Shown piece after piece: positions 45,590 through 56,481 of a stretch of DNA of 64,000 nucleotides (the stretch's first letter is position 1; each line of letters opens with the position of its first letter). Under the pieces are notes generated by a model. The model made no database searches. It saw only the letters and a program-made list of their open reading frames with translations, and was not told where the DNA came from. The stretch comes from Ctena decussata (Eukaryota; Mollusca; Bivalvia; Lucinida; Lucinidae): contig OZ022502.1 in the NCBI GenBank assembly GCA_963989385.1, forward strand, positions 1,379,501 through 1,443,500, given 5' to 3'. A program made the position numbers and the translations under genes.

Positions 45590-45745
45590 TTGTAAGCAAT
45601 ATTAATATTGAGATTTCAAATTCTTGAAGGCAAACAATGTAGATCCAGAAGAAGCAGTCCATTGTGATCCACCTCATCCAGATCTACACTGTTTGCAAAT
45701 TCAACTGTTTTCATTTTTTTGCAATTTAAGCGTGGGTGTGTTAGT
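45590..45745. mobile_element. MITE, CTCATAATGAG family, diverged
   Basis: Arms GGCAAACAATGTAGATCC / AGATCTACACTGTTTGC with flanking ATTTCAAATTC. Relatives are at 46.2, 48.1 and 51.7 kb. Confidence 0.65.
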
Positions 45746-46236
45746 AAACTTTAATCTGCTGGATGTGATTTTTAAAGGTGATGCTTTTTAGACTGGTGAT
45801 TCGGCAAGCATCTTGAACCTGCAGCTTCTTGTTTCCTTCCTGAAAACTATCCCCTTATAGAGATCATTTTTGGTCAGATTTTGAATGATTTGCTCAAAAT
45901 TTTGCGGATAGTTCCTAAAACGCTCACTGAGAATGGAGACTTTCTCAGAAATTATTGCTGTTAGTGAGGTGTTTTCCCTCATAAAATTTTGTGCTGCCCT
46001 AATAAGTTAGAATGGGCTAGTCCAAATTGAGGGGCAAAAGATTTCATATTAAAATATGGACAGGTTTAGATGAATGATATAGTCCTGTCTTACTGTGTTT
46101 TTGTACACCTCGATGCGTTTGTCACCATTTATTCCAAGGGAAATAACTTCTGCCTCCATCGATGATGCAGCCATATTTCAAAATAGGGGTTTCTCTGAAA
46201 GGAAAAAAATCTGCTTCTATGGGAGCACCTTCCGCC

Positions 46237-46449
46237 CTTAACTCTTTAATCACCAAAACGCAAACGACAAAATTTACGTCTGCAAAAATTCAAAAAATGC
46301 CTTTCCCAAGACATGTCATATTGAGAATTCAAAGGTCAGAGGGCAAACAGTGTAGATCTAGATGAGAATGCTCATTATGAGCCGCCTCATCAAGATCTAC
46401 GCTGTTTGCAAATTCTGCTATTTTCGTCACTGGTGCTTAAAGTCTTAAA
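46237..46449. mobile_element. MITE, CTCATAATGAG family
   Basis: Ends TTAACTCTTTAATCACC and GGTGCTTAAAGTCTTAAAG. Inside are AAATTTACGTCTGCAAAA and the hairpin GGCAAACAGTGTAGATC / GATCTACGCTGTTTGC around CTCATTATGAG. The 67-codon ORF here is part of the repeat. Confidence 0.82.
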
Positions 46450-47112
46450 GGTTGACAGTCATGGAGAATGGAAGCAAAAATGAAAACAGGAGAGTTGCTT
46501 CCCCTGAAAGTATACACATTTTCCTGAACATCCTGCAGTGTGCTCCTCAGGATGAATGAGCTATGAACTGTCTAGCCAGTCCTGTTGCTAAAAATGCATC
46601 ATATTATATATGGTGAGCACGATGAGAAAATCTGTTATATCATAATGACGTCAGTGTTATTCAGTGGATAACGTCATGTCATAAAAATCGTATGACCACT
46701 CGTGTAATAACACTCTGGCGTATACCTGTTACATCATTGGCAATGTCCATGTTAACAGTGTGTTTTCTTATTAAAATAATGTTCAGTTTAATGGTGTTAA
46801 AATCCCATTTTAAAAGGTCATGATAAACAGAATCTTACACTCATGGTCATTTCATATGAAATTTATGAAACTCGCTTCATAAATTTCATAAAAAATGACG
46901 CGAGTGTAAGATCCTCTATTTAAGCAGTTATGAACTACACAAAACCAGGCCAGTCTGTGTTTTTCTGCCAAGAGGAGCAAATTCTTTCCTTTTTGAGTTG
47001 ACCTCTATTGAGAAGGGAGGCTAAAATGAAAAAGGCAGAGTTGCTGCCCCTGAAAGTTTACCCATTGATCTTAAAATAGCAGATTGCATATTACCATGCC
47101 AGACTCTTCATT

Positions 47113-47300
47113 TGAGCCACAACACGAGAAAACCAACAAAGTGGTTGTGCGCAAAGTGCAGACTCAGATCAGCGTGGGTATCCACTCTTCCCTCAGTGCT
47201 GAAAGGGTAGCCAAGGGTCTAAGCTACCTCCATGCAGACAGCGAAGACTGATCTGACTGGACATGTACAGTCAGACTATGTGCCCAGAGATAGGTTTTCT
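47113..47300. mobile_element. MITE, GAGCCGC..ACGAGAAAACC family, right end lost
   Basis: Starts GAGCCACAACACGAGAAAAC, CAACAAAGTGGTTGTGCGC, like 40188. The right terminal repeat decays after about 47290. Confidence 0.7.
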
Positions 47301-47716
47301 CACCAGTCATGACCAACCCCTTCTTACTATGTGTAAAGGTGTATAATGCAGCTTACTGTACTTGTATATCATATCATTTGGCTAGCTACGGTGGTAACTT
47401 GGTAAGCAGGCCATGTTTAGGCAGACCAATCTGTCCTGTTGGGGATTAAATATAAGGGCAAATTGCCATAAATTTTACAAGAGTTTTCCAAAAATTTGCT
47501 ATAAAAATTCGTAATGATTACTGCTTTTTATAGCAACTTTTGAAACCCAGTGAGCTTCTGACAGCAATATTAAATGGAAAAGAATAAAATGGAAGAGATT
47601 AATTGCATATCATGTATCAGTAAATAAGAATAATTTCAGAAATTTGGGGTTTTGGAGGGTGTGTGTCACACAGGCTCTGTGGAACTTAACCATTTCTTGT
47701 AGTGTGTCTACTTAAT

Positions 47717-47891
47717 CAGGGCTCAGCCTAGAGGGCAATTTGAGAGAAATAGTCTCCCTAAGCAGGCTGACTTCTCCCTGTTTTGAGCTGAGGGAGAAGT
47801 AAATTGTGTAGAACACATAGGGAAATCCACCCTTAAGTTCAGAAAATGTCGCAAAACTTCTCCCTGTCTGAAAGCTCTAGGCTGTCTCCTG
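47717..47891. mobile_element. MITE, CAGGGCTCAGCCTAGAG family, copy 2
   Basis: Ends CAGGGCTCAGCCTAGAGG and CTCTAGGCTGTCTCCTG. TTAAT direct repeats at 47712..47716 and 47892..47896. Confidence 0.82.
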
Positions 47892-48107
47892 TTAATTACT
47901 TCAAATCTTCAGCATTTCAGTATGGGTCAGTTTTGCAAGGAAGAGCTAGATTCAGCTAGTTGCTTATTTTATTCATGAATATTTAATAAGCATATGATAA
48001 AAGGCAGCTCAAGTCCCATTGTGATTGCTACTACACATCAAAGCATCATTAATTAATCAAATGCCTGTACAGTGTATACTTTGATTTCTTACAATACTGA
48101 ATAGTAT

Positions 48108-48318
48108 AACCCTTTTAAAGCTAATTTAGCAGACAACAAAATTTACGTATGCAAAATTTAAAAAAAAAATGTCATCTAAGCCATATCATGTTGAGAATTC
48201 AAAGACAAGAGGGAAAACAGCGTAGATCCAGATGAGGTGGCTCATAATGAGCCACCTCATCTTGAGCTACACTGTTTGCAAATTCAGATATTTTCATTTT
48301 GGGTGCTTTATGTGTTAA
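48108..48318. mobile_element. MITE, CTCATAATGAG family, next to exon b
   Basis: Central hairpin GGTGGCTCATAATGAGCCACC is flanked by AAAACAGCGTAGATCC / TACACTGTTTGC arms. It ends about 30 bases before the WDCP-like exon at 48351. Confidence 0.8.
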
Positions 48319-48350
48319 CATTTAATATGAAGTTTGTTGTGTTCTTTCAG

Positions 48351-48514
48351 TCGAGGTGTGAAATCTATACATTGGAGCGAGGATATATATGATGGATTCT
48401 GCTATATGTGTGTAGTTCATGACAAGAATATCTCTATCTGGAAAGTTGAAGGTCACCAGCCTAAACTGACCTTCAAACAAGTGCGCAAGGTCAACATCCA
48501 GCCGATCCAGCAAG
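48351..48514 (+). CDS. WDCP: WDCP-like exon b (WD-like strands)
   Basis: Acceptor GTTCTTTCAG, donor CAAG|GTGAGA. One base completes the Asn codon split from exon a, and the exon leaves in phase 1. It encodes RGVKSIHWSEDIYDGFCYMC, then a VVHDKNISIWKVEG strand of WD type (H/D..ISIWK), then KVNIQPIQQ. In vertebrates the equivalent stretch reads HEKHVTVWQL, the first propeller-like blade. It is separated from exon a by a 7.3-kb intron full of repeats. Confidence 0.9.
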
Positions 48515-48604
48515 GTGAGACAGGAATGTAGACAGTTTTTCACAGATTTACTAATTGTTGTATTCACTATAATTTCAGTATACCAGAATGGCTTTGGTAT
48601 AGGT

Positions 48605-48866
48605 AAAGGTTTCCCATAGCCTAATAGCCGTAGGGGCAGTGGGGGTTAGAGACCCATTGTATCTTGGGCACAGCAGACGAAAGGCGGAGCCCATCCCTCT
48701 CCTTTCGCTGCCTTATCCTTCCCTGATTCGAAAGAGATACCCATTTACTGCTGGATTGACAGAGAGTTTTCCAGGCGTCGGCTGGCGAAACCTGGGTGCG
48801 ATCTCAGGACCTTCTGGCGACTTTCTGTACCATGACCGAGTGACTCTAACCACAGCGCCTCTCTGA
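48605..48866 (-). mobile_element. tRNA-derived SINE-like element, minus orientation
   Basis: The right end reads on the - strand as GAGGCGCTGTGGTTAGAGTC, a tRNA-like A box, then a diverged body with GGCGTCGGCTGGCGAAACC on the + strand. Matches no other copy in the window. Family tentative. Confidence 0.55.
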
Positions 48867-49099
48867 ATGACTTTAAAACACAATGAAAAAGGTGTTAACC
48901 ATTTTGATTCTAGTTAATGCTTCAACCCTAATATATGCCTCCTCCACATTTTTCCTGAAACAATGTCTGTTTGATCTACACCAGAACTGCATCAATTATT
49001 CAGGACACAATTCTTCAGACAGTGCAGATGTGAATGTACGTGTGCACAATCATCACATGCATGGAGCACATTTCCTTTAAGACTAGACATGGTCATTGT

Positions 49100-49360
49100 G
49101 GTTTTAGTGCTTTATGTCCAAGGTAAACAGCTGTGGTCATGTCGGAACGGTCTTAAACTAACCACACTATTCCTGGGCAGGCTTAGACCTCCTAAGCGGT
49201 TAACCAGTACTAAGTGCACATACTTTTGCCAGTAACTGACAAAAACCCTTCTTGAATAAGTGGAAGGAGAAACAAAAGTAAGTGGCCGGACCGGGTTTCA
49301 AACCCCAGACCTCTGGCTCTTGAGTCAGACGCGCTACCTGCTGCCCTACATGGCTCAGCT
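49100..49360 (-). mobile_element. tRNA-derived SINE (second family), minus orientation
   Basis: Same body as 8721 (CTTAGACCTCCTAAGCGGTT) and head at the right (GACCTCTGGCTCTTGAGTCA). Diverged; target duplication not clear. Confidence 0.82.
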
Positions 49361-49514
49361 TATCACCGTTTGGAAAGGCTTCATTTTAAGGATGCAGACA
49401 GGAAGTCACATAAGCTGTTTCCCTTTGTAAAATTGGCAAAAAGACATGGAGATGTATCCTTACCCCTTAATTGGGACTCTGAAAAAAACAAGAAAAAACA
49501 AGGCACTGATTCTT

Positions 49515-49650
49515 CTATCCCCCCCCACCCCCCATTCTTCCCCCATTCCAGCCCAGCCCCCACCTACAGTTATTTTGTTTAATATTGAAGTCCCCCCACC
49601 CACCCCTGTTCTTCCCCCAACCCAGCCCAGCCCCATCTACTGTTATGTCG
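49515..49650. repeat. C-rich duplicated ~65-bp unit
   Basis: Two units with CCCCCCACCC ... CCCAGCCCAGCCCC and (T/C)ACTGTTATGTCGTTTAAT-like ends. Pro-rich ORFs in several frames are artefacts. The G-rich strand could form quadruplexes. Confidence 0.75.
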
Positions 49651-49784
49651 TTTAATACAAAAGTTTCATAGAAAGTTGATACAGGCATTGGCAATGGCCA
49701 AGGGTATAGTGGGCTCACATTACCAACATTTGAAGAGTATACATTATTTCACTTTTCAGCAAGATGTCAAAACATTTATGTTGA

Positions 49785-49862
49785 AATGGCAAACAGAATA
49801 GACCCTGATCAGGCTGCTCCTGCAGGAGCAGTCTGATCAGGGTCTACACTGTTTGCTAAAGC
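49785..49862. mobile_element. perfect AGCAAACAGTG-family hairpin
   Basis: Arms GGCAAACAGAATAGACCCTG ATCAGGCTGCTCC and GGAGCAGTCTGATCAGGGTC TACACTGTTTGC meet at TGCA. It is the cleanest copy of the family in this window. Confidence 0.88.
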
Positions 49863-50598
49863 AGTTGTGCTTGAATATTTTGGGTCCTGATGGAAGACAT
49901 TTCAGGTGGCCAGTTTTGAGAAATTCATCTGGAGGACATTGTAAAATATATTCATATTACCATAACTTGCTTAATATTTGCAAGAGTTATATTTTTGGTG
50001 ATATTTGCAATTCTGCTGGTTGGCAAATTCAAGAATCTCACTAATATTTACCCAACTGACAACTAAATGAAATGAAATAAATACTTGGTTGCAAATTCAA
50101 AAACCTGGCAATTAATTACAAAATGTATGAAATGCAAATAAAGAACACATAAAACTAAAGCAATTTACAGTATGCTAAAAAAGAGACTTTCTAAATAATG
50201 ACAAATAATTATCCATTTTACATATAAAAAGTTTTATACTGTGCCCTAAGGTGTTGTGAAGCTTAAAGATTTCATTGAAAAGCAACACTGATAACATTTG
50301 AACAGTCTGACAGGAGTAGAAATGATAATTACATAAATTGCAATAGAAAAAAACTACATACTATCAGTAAAGGTCATCATAGAAAAGAATTTAATAAGAA
50401 AAAAATGTTATTTATAGGTGACAAATACACATAGCTAAATTCACCCTAGGTACAATAACCCAGGGCTCAACATTAGGAGAGGTTTGGAAATAATTTCAGT
50501 CTTTCATGACAACTTACCCTTTTAATTGTGTTAAAATTGAATTAACACTCAGTAGGGGCTGCAGCAGTTATAAACATGCCGAATACATACATAGATAC

Positions 50599-50742
50599 AC
50601 AGGGACGTGCATCAAACCTTCTGAAGAGTCTGTAGGGTCCTAGTGTATAACTAAATAGTAATACACTAAGAACCTATAGACGAATTATAGTAATACACTA
50701 GGACCCTATAGACTCTTCAGTGGGTTTGATACAGGTCCCTGT
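50599..50742. mobile_element. 144-bp palindromic MITE, ACAGGGAC ends
   Basis: Arms ACAGGGACGTGCATCAAACC, CTGAAGAGTCTGTAGGGTCC, TAGTGTAT pair with the right half ending GGTCCCTGT. Confidence 0.85.
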
Positions 50743-50860
50743 GGATAGATAGATAATATCAGGGGCATTTCAGAAAAGCATGGAAGTGTAACCCATACAC
50801 ATTAAACAGGTTGATGCATCTCATTCTTTTTATCCCAATTTTACTCCTATAAGTCAGACT

Positions 50861-50969
50861 TACCCTATTGTGCTTAAATATTGGGACACCTAAAACCCTT
50901 AATTTTCCATTTGGGACAAATGGAAAATTAATGGTTTTAGGTGTTCCAATTTTTCAGCATATTAGGGTA
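50861..50969. mobile_element. 109-bp palindromic MITE beside exon c
   Basis: TACCCTATTGTGCTTAAATA, TTGGGACACCTAAAA and their complements, meeting at AAATGG. Same length and type as 52148..52256. Confidence 0.85.
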
Positions 50970-50995
50970 CCTGCTACTGTGCCTTTTCCTTATAG

Positions 50996-51110
50996 GTATT
51001 CTATGGTGTCCAGAGAGAGATATTCTCTGTGTATTAACTCCACACCAAGGTAGTCTCTATTACAGCCATATTCAGAATAAGGGAAGCCATATTCTATTAC
51101 AGTTAGATAA
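50996..51110 (+). CDS. WDCP: WDCP-like exon c
   Basis: Acceptor CCTTTTCCTTATAG, donor GATAA|GTAAGTAT. It encodes GILWCPERDILCVLTPHQGS then LYYSHIQNKGSHILLQLDK. This aligns with the vertebrate GCVWHPKCAILTVLT segment. An internal GT after CACCAAG would also be a donor but would drop the second half and break the frame into exon d, so the longer form is chosen. A 109-bp palindromic repeat ends 26 bases before the exon. Confidence 0.87.
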
Positions 51111-51655
51111 GTAAGTATACTGGGGCCAAGGGGGAGGGGTGGGGCCACTGAGATGCAGGGTATGGTGTGTGTTGTAAGTGGCTGTGCCAGGTGAACTGAG
51201 GTAATATTGTTATACAGATAAGAGGAAGTTTTAATCATAACTCTGGGCTGTATTTGTTTTATTTTTCCTTAAAAATGATGCGCAATAAAGTGTGATAGAA
51301 ATATCTTGAACTATCAATGTATTATATATGATTTTATCTAGAAGTGTCTTGGAATTATCTAGAAGTCTGCATACTGTGAAATAAACTCTCGACAGCTGTT
51401 TGCAGATGATTAGCTGTTTAGTAGTTATTGGTATCATAAGTCATAGTCAATAATTTTGACAAATTATGATTGATACAAGCTATATTATTTGGACTAGCCA
51501 ACCTTAAATTTATCCCACACGTTTGGTATTGATAAAATCACTGACCATTGTGTTTGATATAGGGGAAGTAAGTAGTGTGTGACAGAGTTCTGGATATTAT
51601 ATGGGTGTACATAGCTGGAATTTTTGTTAAAAACATTAAATGTTTGCAGTTGCTT

Positions 51656-51866
51656 AACTCTTTAAGCACCAGTGACGAAAATAGCAGAATTTGCAAACAG
51701 CTTAGATCTTGATTAGGCAGCTCATAATGAGCCGACTCATCTAGATCTACACTGTTTGCCCTCTTGTCTTTGAATTCTCAATATGAAATGTCTTGGACAA
51801 GGCATTTTTCAAATTTTTGCAGATGTAAATTTTGTCGTCTGCTTTTTGGTGCTTAAAGAGTTAAAT
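51656..51866. mobile_element. MITE, CTCATAATGAG family, best terminal repeats
   Basis: Ends TTAACTCTTTAAGCACCAG and TGGTGCTTAAAGAGTTAA. Inside is the inverted hairpin GCAAACAGCTTAGATC / GATCTACACTGTTTGC around CTCATAATGAG. In reverse orientation relative to 46237. Confidence 0.88.
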
Positions 51867-52002
51867 GATCCTAACTTCTGAGACAGTGCATGATCAACCA
51901 GTGCAGACCAAAATCAGACTGCTGCTAAGGAGCAGTGTGATCTGAATACCTTACCTGCATCTGATTTAGCAGTTAATTCATTTGGTTTATCTTTTCTAAC
52001 AG

Positions 52003-52075
52003 AGAGAAAATTCGCTGTGGCTGCTGGCTGCCTGATGGTTCCAAGCTTGTGATTTGTGTGGGAACCAGTCTTACA
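52003..52075 (+). CDS. WDCP: WDCP-like exon d
   Basis: Acceptor TTTTCTAACAG, donor ACA|GTAAGT. One base completes a Lys codon from exon c, then come 24 codons: EKIRCGCWLPDGSKLVICVG and TSLT. This matches the vertebrate block HCACWTQDGLRLVVAVGSSL. The CW..DG..L pattern is typical of a WD blade. The exon ends in phase 0. Confidence 0.9.
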
Positions 52076-52147
52076 GTAAGTATGCAGGGTCACTTCTTTG
52101 TTGATTTTAAAGGATGGAAGCAAATTCTTTCCATTCAGAGTAGAAAT

Positions 52148-52256
52148 TACCGTATCATGTATATGTATTGGGACACCTAAAATAATTAATTTTTCATTTG
52201 TCCCAAATGGAAAATTAATTATTTTAGGTGTCCCAAAATTTAAGCACATTACAGTA
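52148..52256. mobile_element. 109-bp palindromic MITE, TTGGGACACC family copy 2
   Basis: Arms TTGGGACACCTAAAATAATT and AATTATTTTAGGTGTCCCAA, centre TTTGTCCCAAATGG; TACCGTA / TACAGTA at the ends. Confidence 0.85.
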
Positions 52257-52694
52257 TTTCTGGGAGAGTTACATTATCCAGGGAAGCAAATAGGAAGTTA
52301 CAGAATTGCTCCCCTTCATTAAGTTGGTGAAAAAACAACAACATGGAGATGTATGTTTCATCATAGACTGAGTCTGCACTGGACACACATGCCACTTTGT
52401 TTGTCTTCTCATGTCGCGGCTCATATACCCTTCTTACACTAAGTTTTACAAGTGTCGATGGCCTGATGGTTTGATAAAAAAACATTTCATCACATAAAAA
52501 GTGGTTATAAAGGAAATTTAAGTTGATAAACCTTGCATGAAAGGTTTCCATTTCAATTTGTACCATTTTGTACACTCATTTACTTAGGATTTTGTCTACT
52601 GTCATAATCAGCTGTTAACCCAAACTTTATGCACACAACATTGACAGTGGTAGAATCTGTAAACAGGTGTTACAAAAGAACAGTATTAGGACTT

Positions 52695-52765
52695 TTGTAC
52701 CTGAGCAAACAGCACAGCCCCTGATCTGATCCTTTAGGAGCAGTCTGATCAGGGTCTGCACCAAT
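52695..52765. repeat. AGCAAACAGTG-family hairpin, diverged
   Basis: GAGCAAACAGCACAGCCCCT with GGAGCAGTCTGATCAGGGTC. Right end decayed. Confidence 0.65.
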
Positions 52766-52817
52766 CACCTATTGTCAGCTAACAGTTTTATATTACATGT
52801 CCTGAATGAGCAATAGA

Positions 52818-52992
52818 CCTTAGTGAGTGAGTGAACTTGGGTTTAACATCCCACCAACACAGAGGTCACACAGAGAAAAGGACTTTGCTTTAAAATCTCA
52901 TCAGAAAGATGGAGGAGTAGGGAATCAGACCTGTGACCTCTGGATTGGTATCCTAGCATGTAGAATGTAGGCCACTACACCACCACCATTCT
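52818..52992 (-). mobile_element. tRNA-derived SINE (third family), old minus copy
   Basis: GTGAGTGAGTGAACTTGGGT tail, CCCACCAACACAGAGGTCA body and a decayed tRNA head. About 15-20 percent diverged from 43069..43233 by eye. Confidence 0.75.
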
Positions 52993-53161
52993 TAATTCAG
53001 ACTTGAAAAATCTGCTACAGAATTTCATAGAGTAACTTTTAAGATTTTCCTATACATAAAGTCACTGGCAATAGTTTGGTTTAAACGTATTTTATTTTCA
53101 AATATGCACATAACAACATACAAATAACACAATAGTTTATGGGGTTGTCATATATTTTCAG

Positions 53162-53229
53162 GTTTACAGTTGGTCAGACATAGACAGTTCATTAACTCTG
53201 TATAACAGTGTGTCTTGGACAATTCCAGG
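53162..53229 (+). CDS. WDCP: WDCP-like exon e
   Basis: Acceptor ATATATTTTCAG, donor CCAGG|GTAACT. Phase 0 in, phase 2 out. It encodes VYSWSDIDSSLTLYNSVSWT and IP. It directly continues the strand of exon d (TSLT|VYSW), where vertebrates have SSLHSYIWD. It is short, but both splice sites and the frame agree with its neighbours. Confidence 0.83.
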
Positions 53230-54020
53230 GTAACTATTAATGCTACATCAGACATAAAGGCTCTTTTGATGAAATGTTAACAACATAAACGTACCAGCCT
53301 ACCCTGATACACAGGGATCACAAGGTCCCATTATTGATTGAGGAGTTTACACTGTGGACACTTTGTCAAGAGGAGTTAGGGTTTGGCTTGGGTTGTGACT
53401 CTACAGCTTTTATGCTTTCAGTTTGTTTCATTTACATCAGCATCTCACCATTTCCTGTTATCCTGAAGTGAAATAAAACTCTTTTGAAAATGCTGCAGAC
53501 CTCTGTCAGTCATTCCCTGTGCAGTCTAACCAGAAAAAGTTTGGACCAGACTGCAGGTGCAGAGGGAGGGTTTGGAAAAGCTATTTGTCAGGAAAGCAAG
53601 CAGAAAGGGCTGTCAGTAATGTTGTTAGAGCTTTTGGCCTGGCCCAATTGGCTTGTATTTGGCATGACATGTAAAAGCAATAAAATGTGGGAAGAACTGG
53701 CTTACACCACATGCTTACTCCACTTGTTACTCCACTTGCTACTATACTTGCCACTCCACTTGCTTACTCCATTTGTTACTCCACCTGCTACTCTATCTTA
53801 AATGAAAGCTATCTGGCTGATTTAGCACTAAATTGACTTGTAAATTATGAGTTAATTGACTGATACCTTTGACAGGTGATATAATTATGACTGACAAGAA
53901 TGAGGAAGTACCCTCTTTATTTATTTTTTTTACTAATTGGCCACCAATTTGCCTCGAGTTATTTATTTATAGATTTCACAGTATTTATTAATATATTGAA
54001 AAGAAACAACATATAAAAAG
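53230..54020. other. WDCP-like intron, nothing recognised
   Basis: The 105-codon ORF at 53484..53801 ends in a Leu/His-rich run caused by a CTTGCTACTCCACTTG repeat (about 53700..53795). No splice-bounded exon was supported. Confidence 0.4.
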
Positions 54021-54242
54021 TAGTCAACTCTTGAAATCTCAAGATTAAAGTTCATCCCAAACTACTGGTATCTTGAAGTAAGTTTTCTGGTCCCAGAAAA
54101 TTTACTTTGAGATACCAGCAGTTTGAGATATCAGGAGTTAAAATGTAAATAAAATAGGAAATGTGTCTAAACTCAATTCTTTGATATAAGAGGGTACATG
54201 TACTTTGAGATATGAGTGTTTGAGATATATTGAGTAGACTGT
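54021..54242. mobile_element. pogo-type MITE, GATATC-rich family, copy 1
   Basis: Starts TAGTCAACTCTTGAAATCTC and ends GAGTAGACTGTA. The central hairpin TAAGTTTTCTGGTCCCAGAA matches 57775 and 62697. Confidence 0.75.
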
Positions 54243-54370
54243 ACCTTAAAAATGAAAACATTGAAAGAGAGGTTTAGTGGTATAATAAGCACATATATGC
54301 ATTTAAAGTGAATGGAAACTCTTTTCAGGAGTAGTAAAAATGCTGCCATTTTCTTTTTTGCCTGCCTTAG

Positions 54371-54560
54371 CAGTGCTCCAGATAAGAAGGGATAACTTGG
54401 ATAATTTAAGGATATTTTTTGTTATGACTCAGCAAAAACATATATTGTGGCCCCTCATTAGAACCGTCTGATGAAGACGGTTCTAATGAGGGACCACAAG
54501 ATGTCTCTATGCAGGAATAAAGAAAATTATCCGAGAATTATTTTCAAATACTCAGCTGGA
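54371..54560. mobile_element. 203-bp palindrome family, degraded copy
   Basis: Starts CAGTGCTCCAGATAAGAAGG. Centre CCTCATTAGAACCGTCTGA / GACGGTTCTAATGAGG. The right end has decayed. Confidence 0.75.
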
Positions 54561-54657
54561 TCTTTGTTTAGAAAGGGGGATCAAGTTTGAAAGAAAAGAA
54601 TGTGCTTCCGTGGAAGATTCCTTTTTTTCAGAGTTGGCCTCATTTTGAAAGGCTTTG

Positions 54658-54795
54658 CCAGACTACCAATCCAGGGGTCGCAAGTTCGATCCCCCGCTTC
54701 TCCGGTCTTTCGGATGAGACTTTAAACCGAGGTCCCGTCTCCATATGACCTTGCTGTTGGTGGGACGTTAAACCGGAGTTCACTCACTCACTCAC
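54658..54795 (+). mobile_element. 5'-truncated SINE (third family) with 13-bp duplication
   Basis: Begins inside the tRNA head (CAGACTACCAATCCAGGGGT) and ends in a (TCAC)n tail. A perfect duplication TTGAAAGGCTTTG lies at 54645..54657 and 54796..54808. The truncation is therefore original, not later decay. Confidence 0.9.
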
Positions 54796-54932
54796 TTGAA
54801 AGGCTTTGTTCCCCAGGGAAGTAAAGAGGAAGTCACAGAAATTGTCCCCCTTTGTAAAAATGGCAGCAAAACTTGAAGCTTTACCGGTACTTCTGTAGGA
54901 TTATTTAGAAGATATGTATAATAGTAGGTAAA

Positions 54933-55135
54933 CAGAGCTCTAGATAAGAGGGCGTATTTGGTGATAATTAGGGATAATTTTTGTTAATTCTGCATAAAAA
55001 CATATGTTGTGACACCTCATCTGAACCGTCTCGACGAGACGGTTCAGATGAGGGGTCACAACATATGGTTTCGATGAGAAATAAGAAAAATTATCCTTAA
55101 TTATCATCAAATACGCCCTCTTATCTAGAGCTCTG
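54933..55135. mobile_element. 203-bp palindromic MITE, GGTAAA duplication
   Basis: Ends CAGAGCTCTAGATAAGAGGG / CCCTCTTATCTAGAGCTCTG. The centre is a perfect hairpin (CATCTGAACCGTCTCGACG / AGACGGTTCAGATG). 6-bp direct repeats GGTAAA at 54927..54932 and 55136..55141. Confidence 0.93.
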
Positions 55136-55601
55136 GGTAAAGTGAGATTCTTCTTTTTCTGTTGCCTGAACTTTAGGCTGTATTATTTCTTTCTGCTGCA
55201 AAGTAAAGCTAATTTTTCCAGATGAATTAAGAAACAATTTTTCATTACCTGTGAATTATCGCTGATTTACACATGCTGTTAAAGGGCAGATTACAAAATA
55301 TTAATTCACGCCAACTTAGCAGGAGTGAATAAATATTCGAATCTGCCCAATATCAGGTGTTAAATCAGTGATAATTTGCCAATAAGGTAAGTTTATTTTG
55401 ATTCTAACATTATACAGAATGAAAATGCAAGATTATTAAGAGGTTTATTATAGGGCTGTTTTGAGGCAGATGTCGACAGAAATAAATGTTTACATCTGAC
55501 ATCATCAAGGCACAAAACTGGGGAAAAAATTAACATCATGTTTGAATTGTGGATTATTAGAAGAGCCTACTGATATTAACACAAAACATACTATATTTCA
55601 G

Positions 55602-55714
55602 GTTAGATGGCCCTGTATCTAGTATAGTTCCATTGTCAGATAACCAGGTTGTGTGTGCTGCTGAACTGCCCCTGGAGTCCTTGTGTAAACAAAACAATAC
55701 TTTTGCACTGCCAG
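55602..55714 (+). CDS. WDCP: WDCP-like exon f (ELPLE block)
   Basis: Acceptor CTATATTTCAG, donor CCAG|GTAAAG. The first base completes a Gly codon from exon e. It encodes LDGPVSSIVPLSDNQVVCAA followed by ELPLESLCKQNNTFALP. The VVCAAELPLESLC stretch parallels vertebrate VAIATELPLDKIC, one of the best conserved parts of the family. Leaves in phase 1. Confidence 0.9.
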
Positions 55715-55777
55715 GTAAAGCATTAACCCTTTTTAGACTGGTTTAACCCTTCCTAGACTGGAAACCCATTTTTGGGT

Positions 55778-55856
55778 ACTATGCAAACAGTGCAGACCCA
55801 GTTCAGATGCCGCAGAACGCGGCATCTGATCAGGATCTACACTGTTTGCTCACAGA
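55778..55856. mobile_element. AGCAAACAGTG-family hairpin (CGCGGCATCTG type)
   Basis: GCAAACAGTGCAGACCCAGT, CAGATGCCGC / GCGGCATCTGATCAGGATCT, ACACTGTTTGC. An enclosing pair of AACCC.TTTTAGACTGG / CCAGTCTAGAAAGGGTT sequences (about 55730..55965) suggests a larger element. Confidence 0.8.
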
Positions 55857-56094
55857 AATTTCTGTGCAAAATACAAAGTGAAAACATTCACCAGAAACCC
55901 CTAAAACTCAAAATGGACACATCAAAATGAGAAGGATGGACAAGTCCACCAGTCTAGAAAGGGTTACACTGAAAATGAATCAAAGGGTCATAATTATGAT
56001 CGGGAAGTATCTGAGTCCTTTCTTAAGAGGAGCAACTCTTTAGTGAAAGAATTTGTTTTCAGATTGAAGGAGAATCTTCCATTATACAGGACAA

Positions 56095-56312
56095 AACAAC
56101 GTGACATGTTGGCTCAGTGAAGGCTAAGATCAGCCTGGACTTCCGCCCAGAGTTTTCGCTGTGTGCTTAGAGGATCTAGCTAAGGATCTAAGCTAGCTCC
56201 ATGCAGACAGCAAAGACTGATAACCTGGGTGGATGCACAGGCTGATCGAAGTCTTTGCTAAGGGCACATGCCACTTTGTTGGTTTTTGTCATGTTGTGGC
56301 TCATATGTAGTT
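56095..56312. mobile_element. MITE, GAGCCGC..ACGAGAAAACC family, diverged
   Basis: Right end TTTGTTGGTTTTTGTCATGT, TGTGGCTCATATG. Left end decayed. Confidence 0.7.
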
Positions 56313-56481
56313 GCCTATGAGAATGGGCATGTGGGAAGAAAACTTTATGTGTCCCATTGAATAAAATGTGGGAAGAATGGATTCAAACGTAAAGATGTAT
56401 TGGTACGTACCTATGTTTTTCCACCATTTTACAAAGGGAAACAACTTTTGTGACTTCCGTTTCTTTAAAAAATGGGTCTAC

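Noticed and set aside
49370..49718. Pro- or Gly-rich ORFs on both strands
   Set aside because: Caused by the C-rich duplicated unit at 49515..49650.
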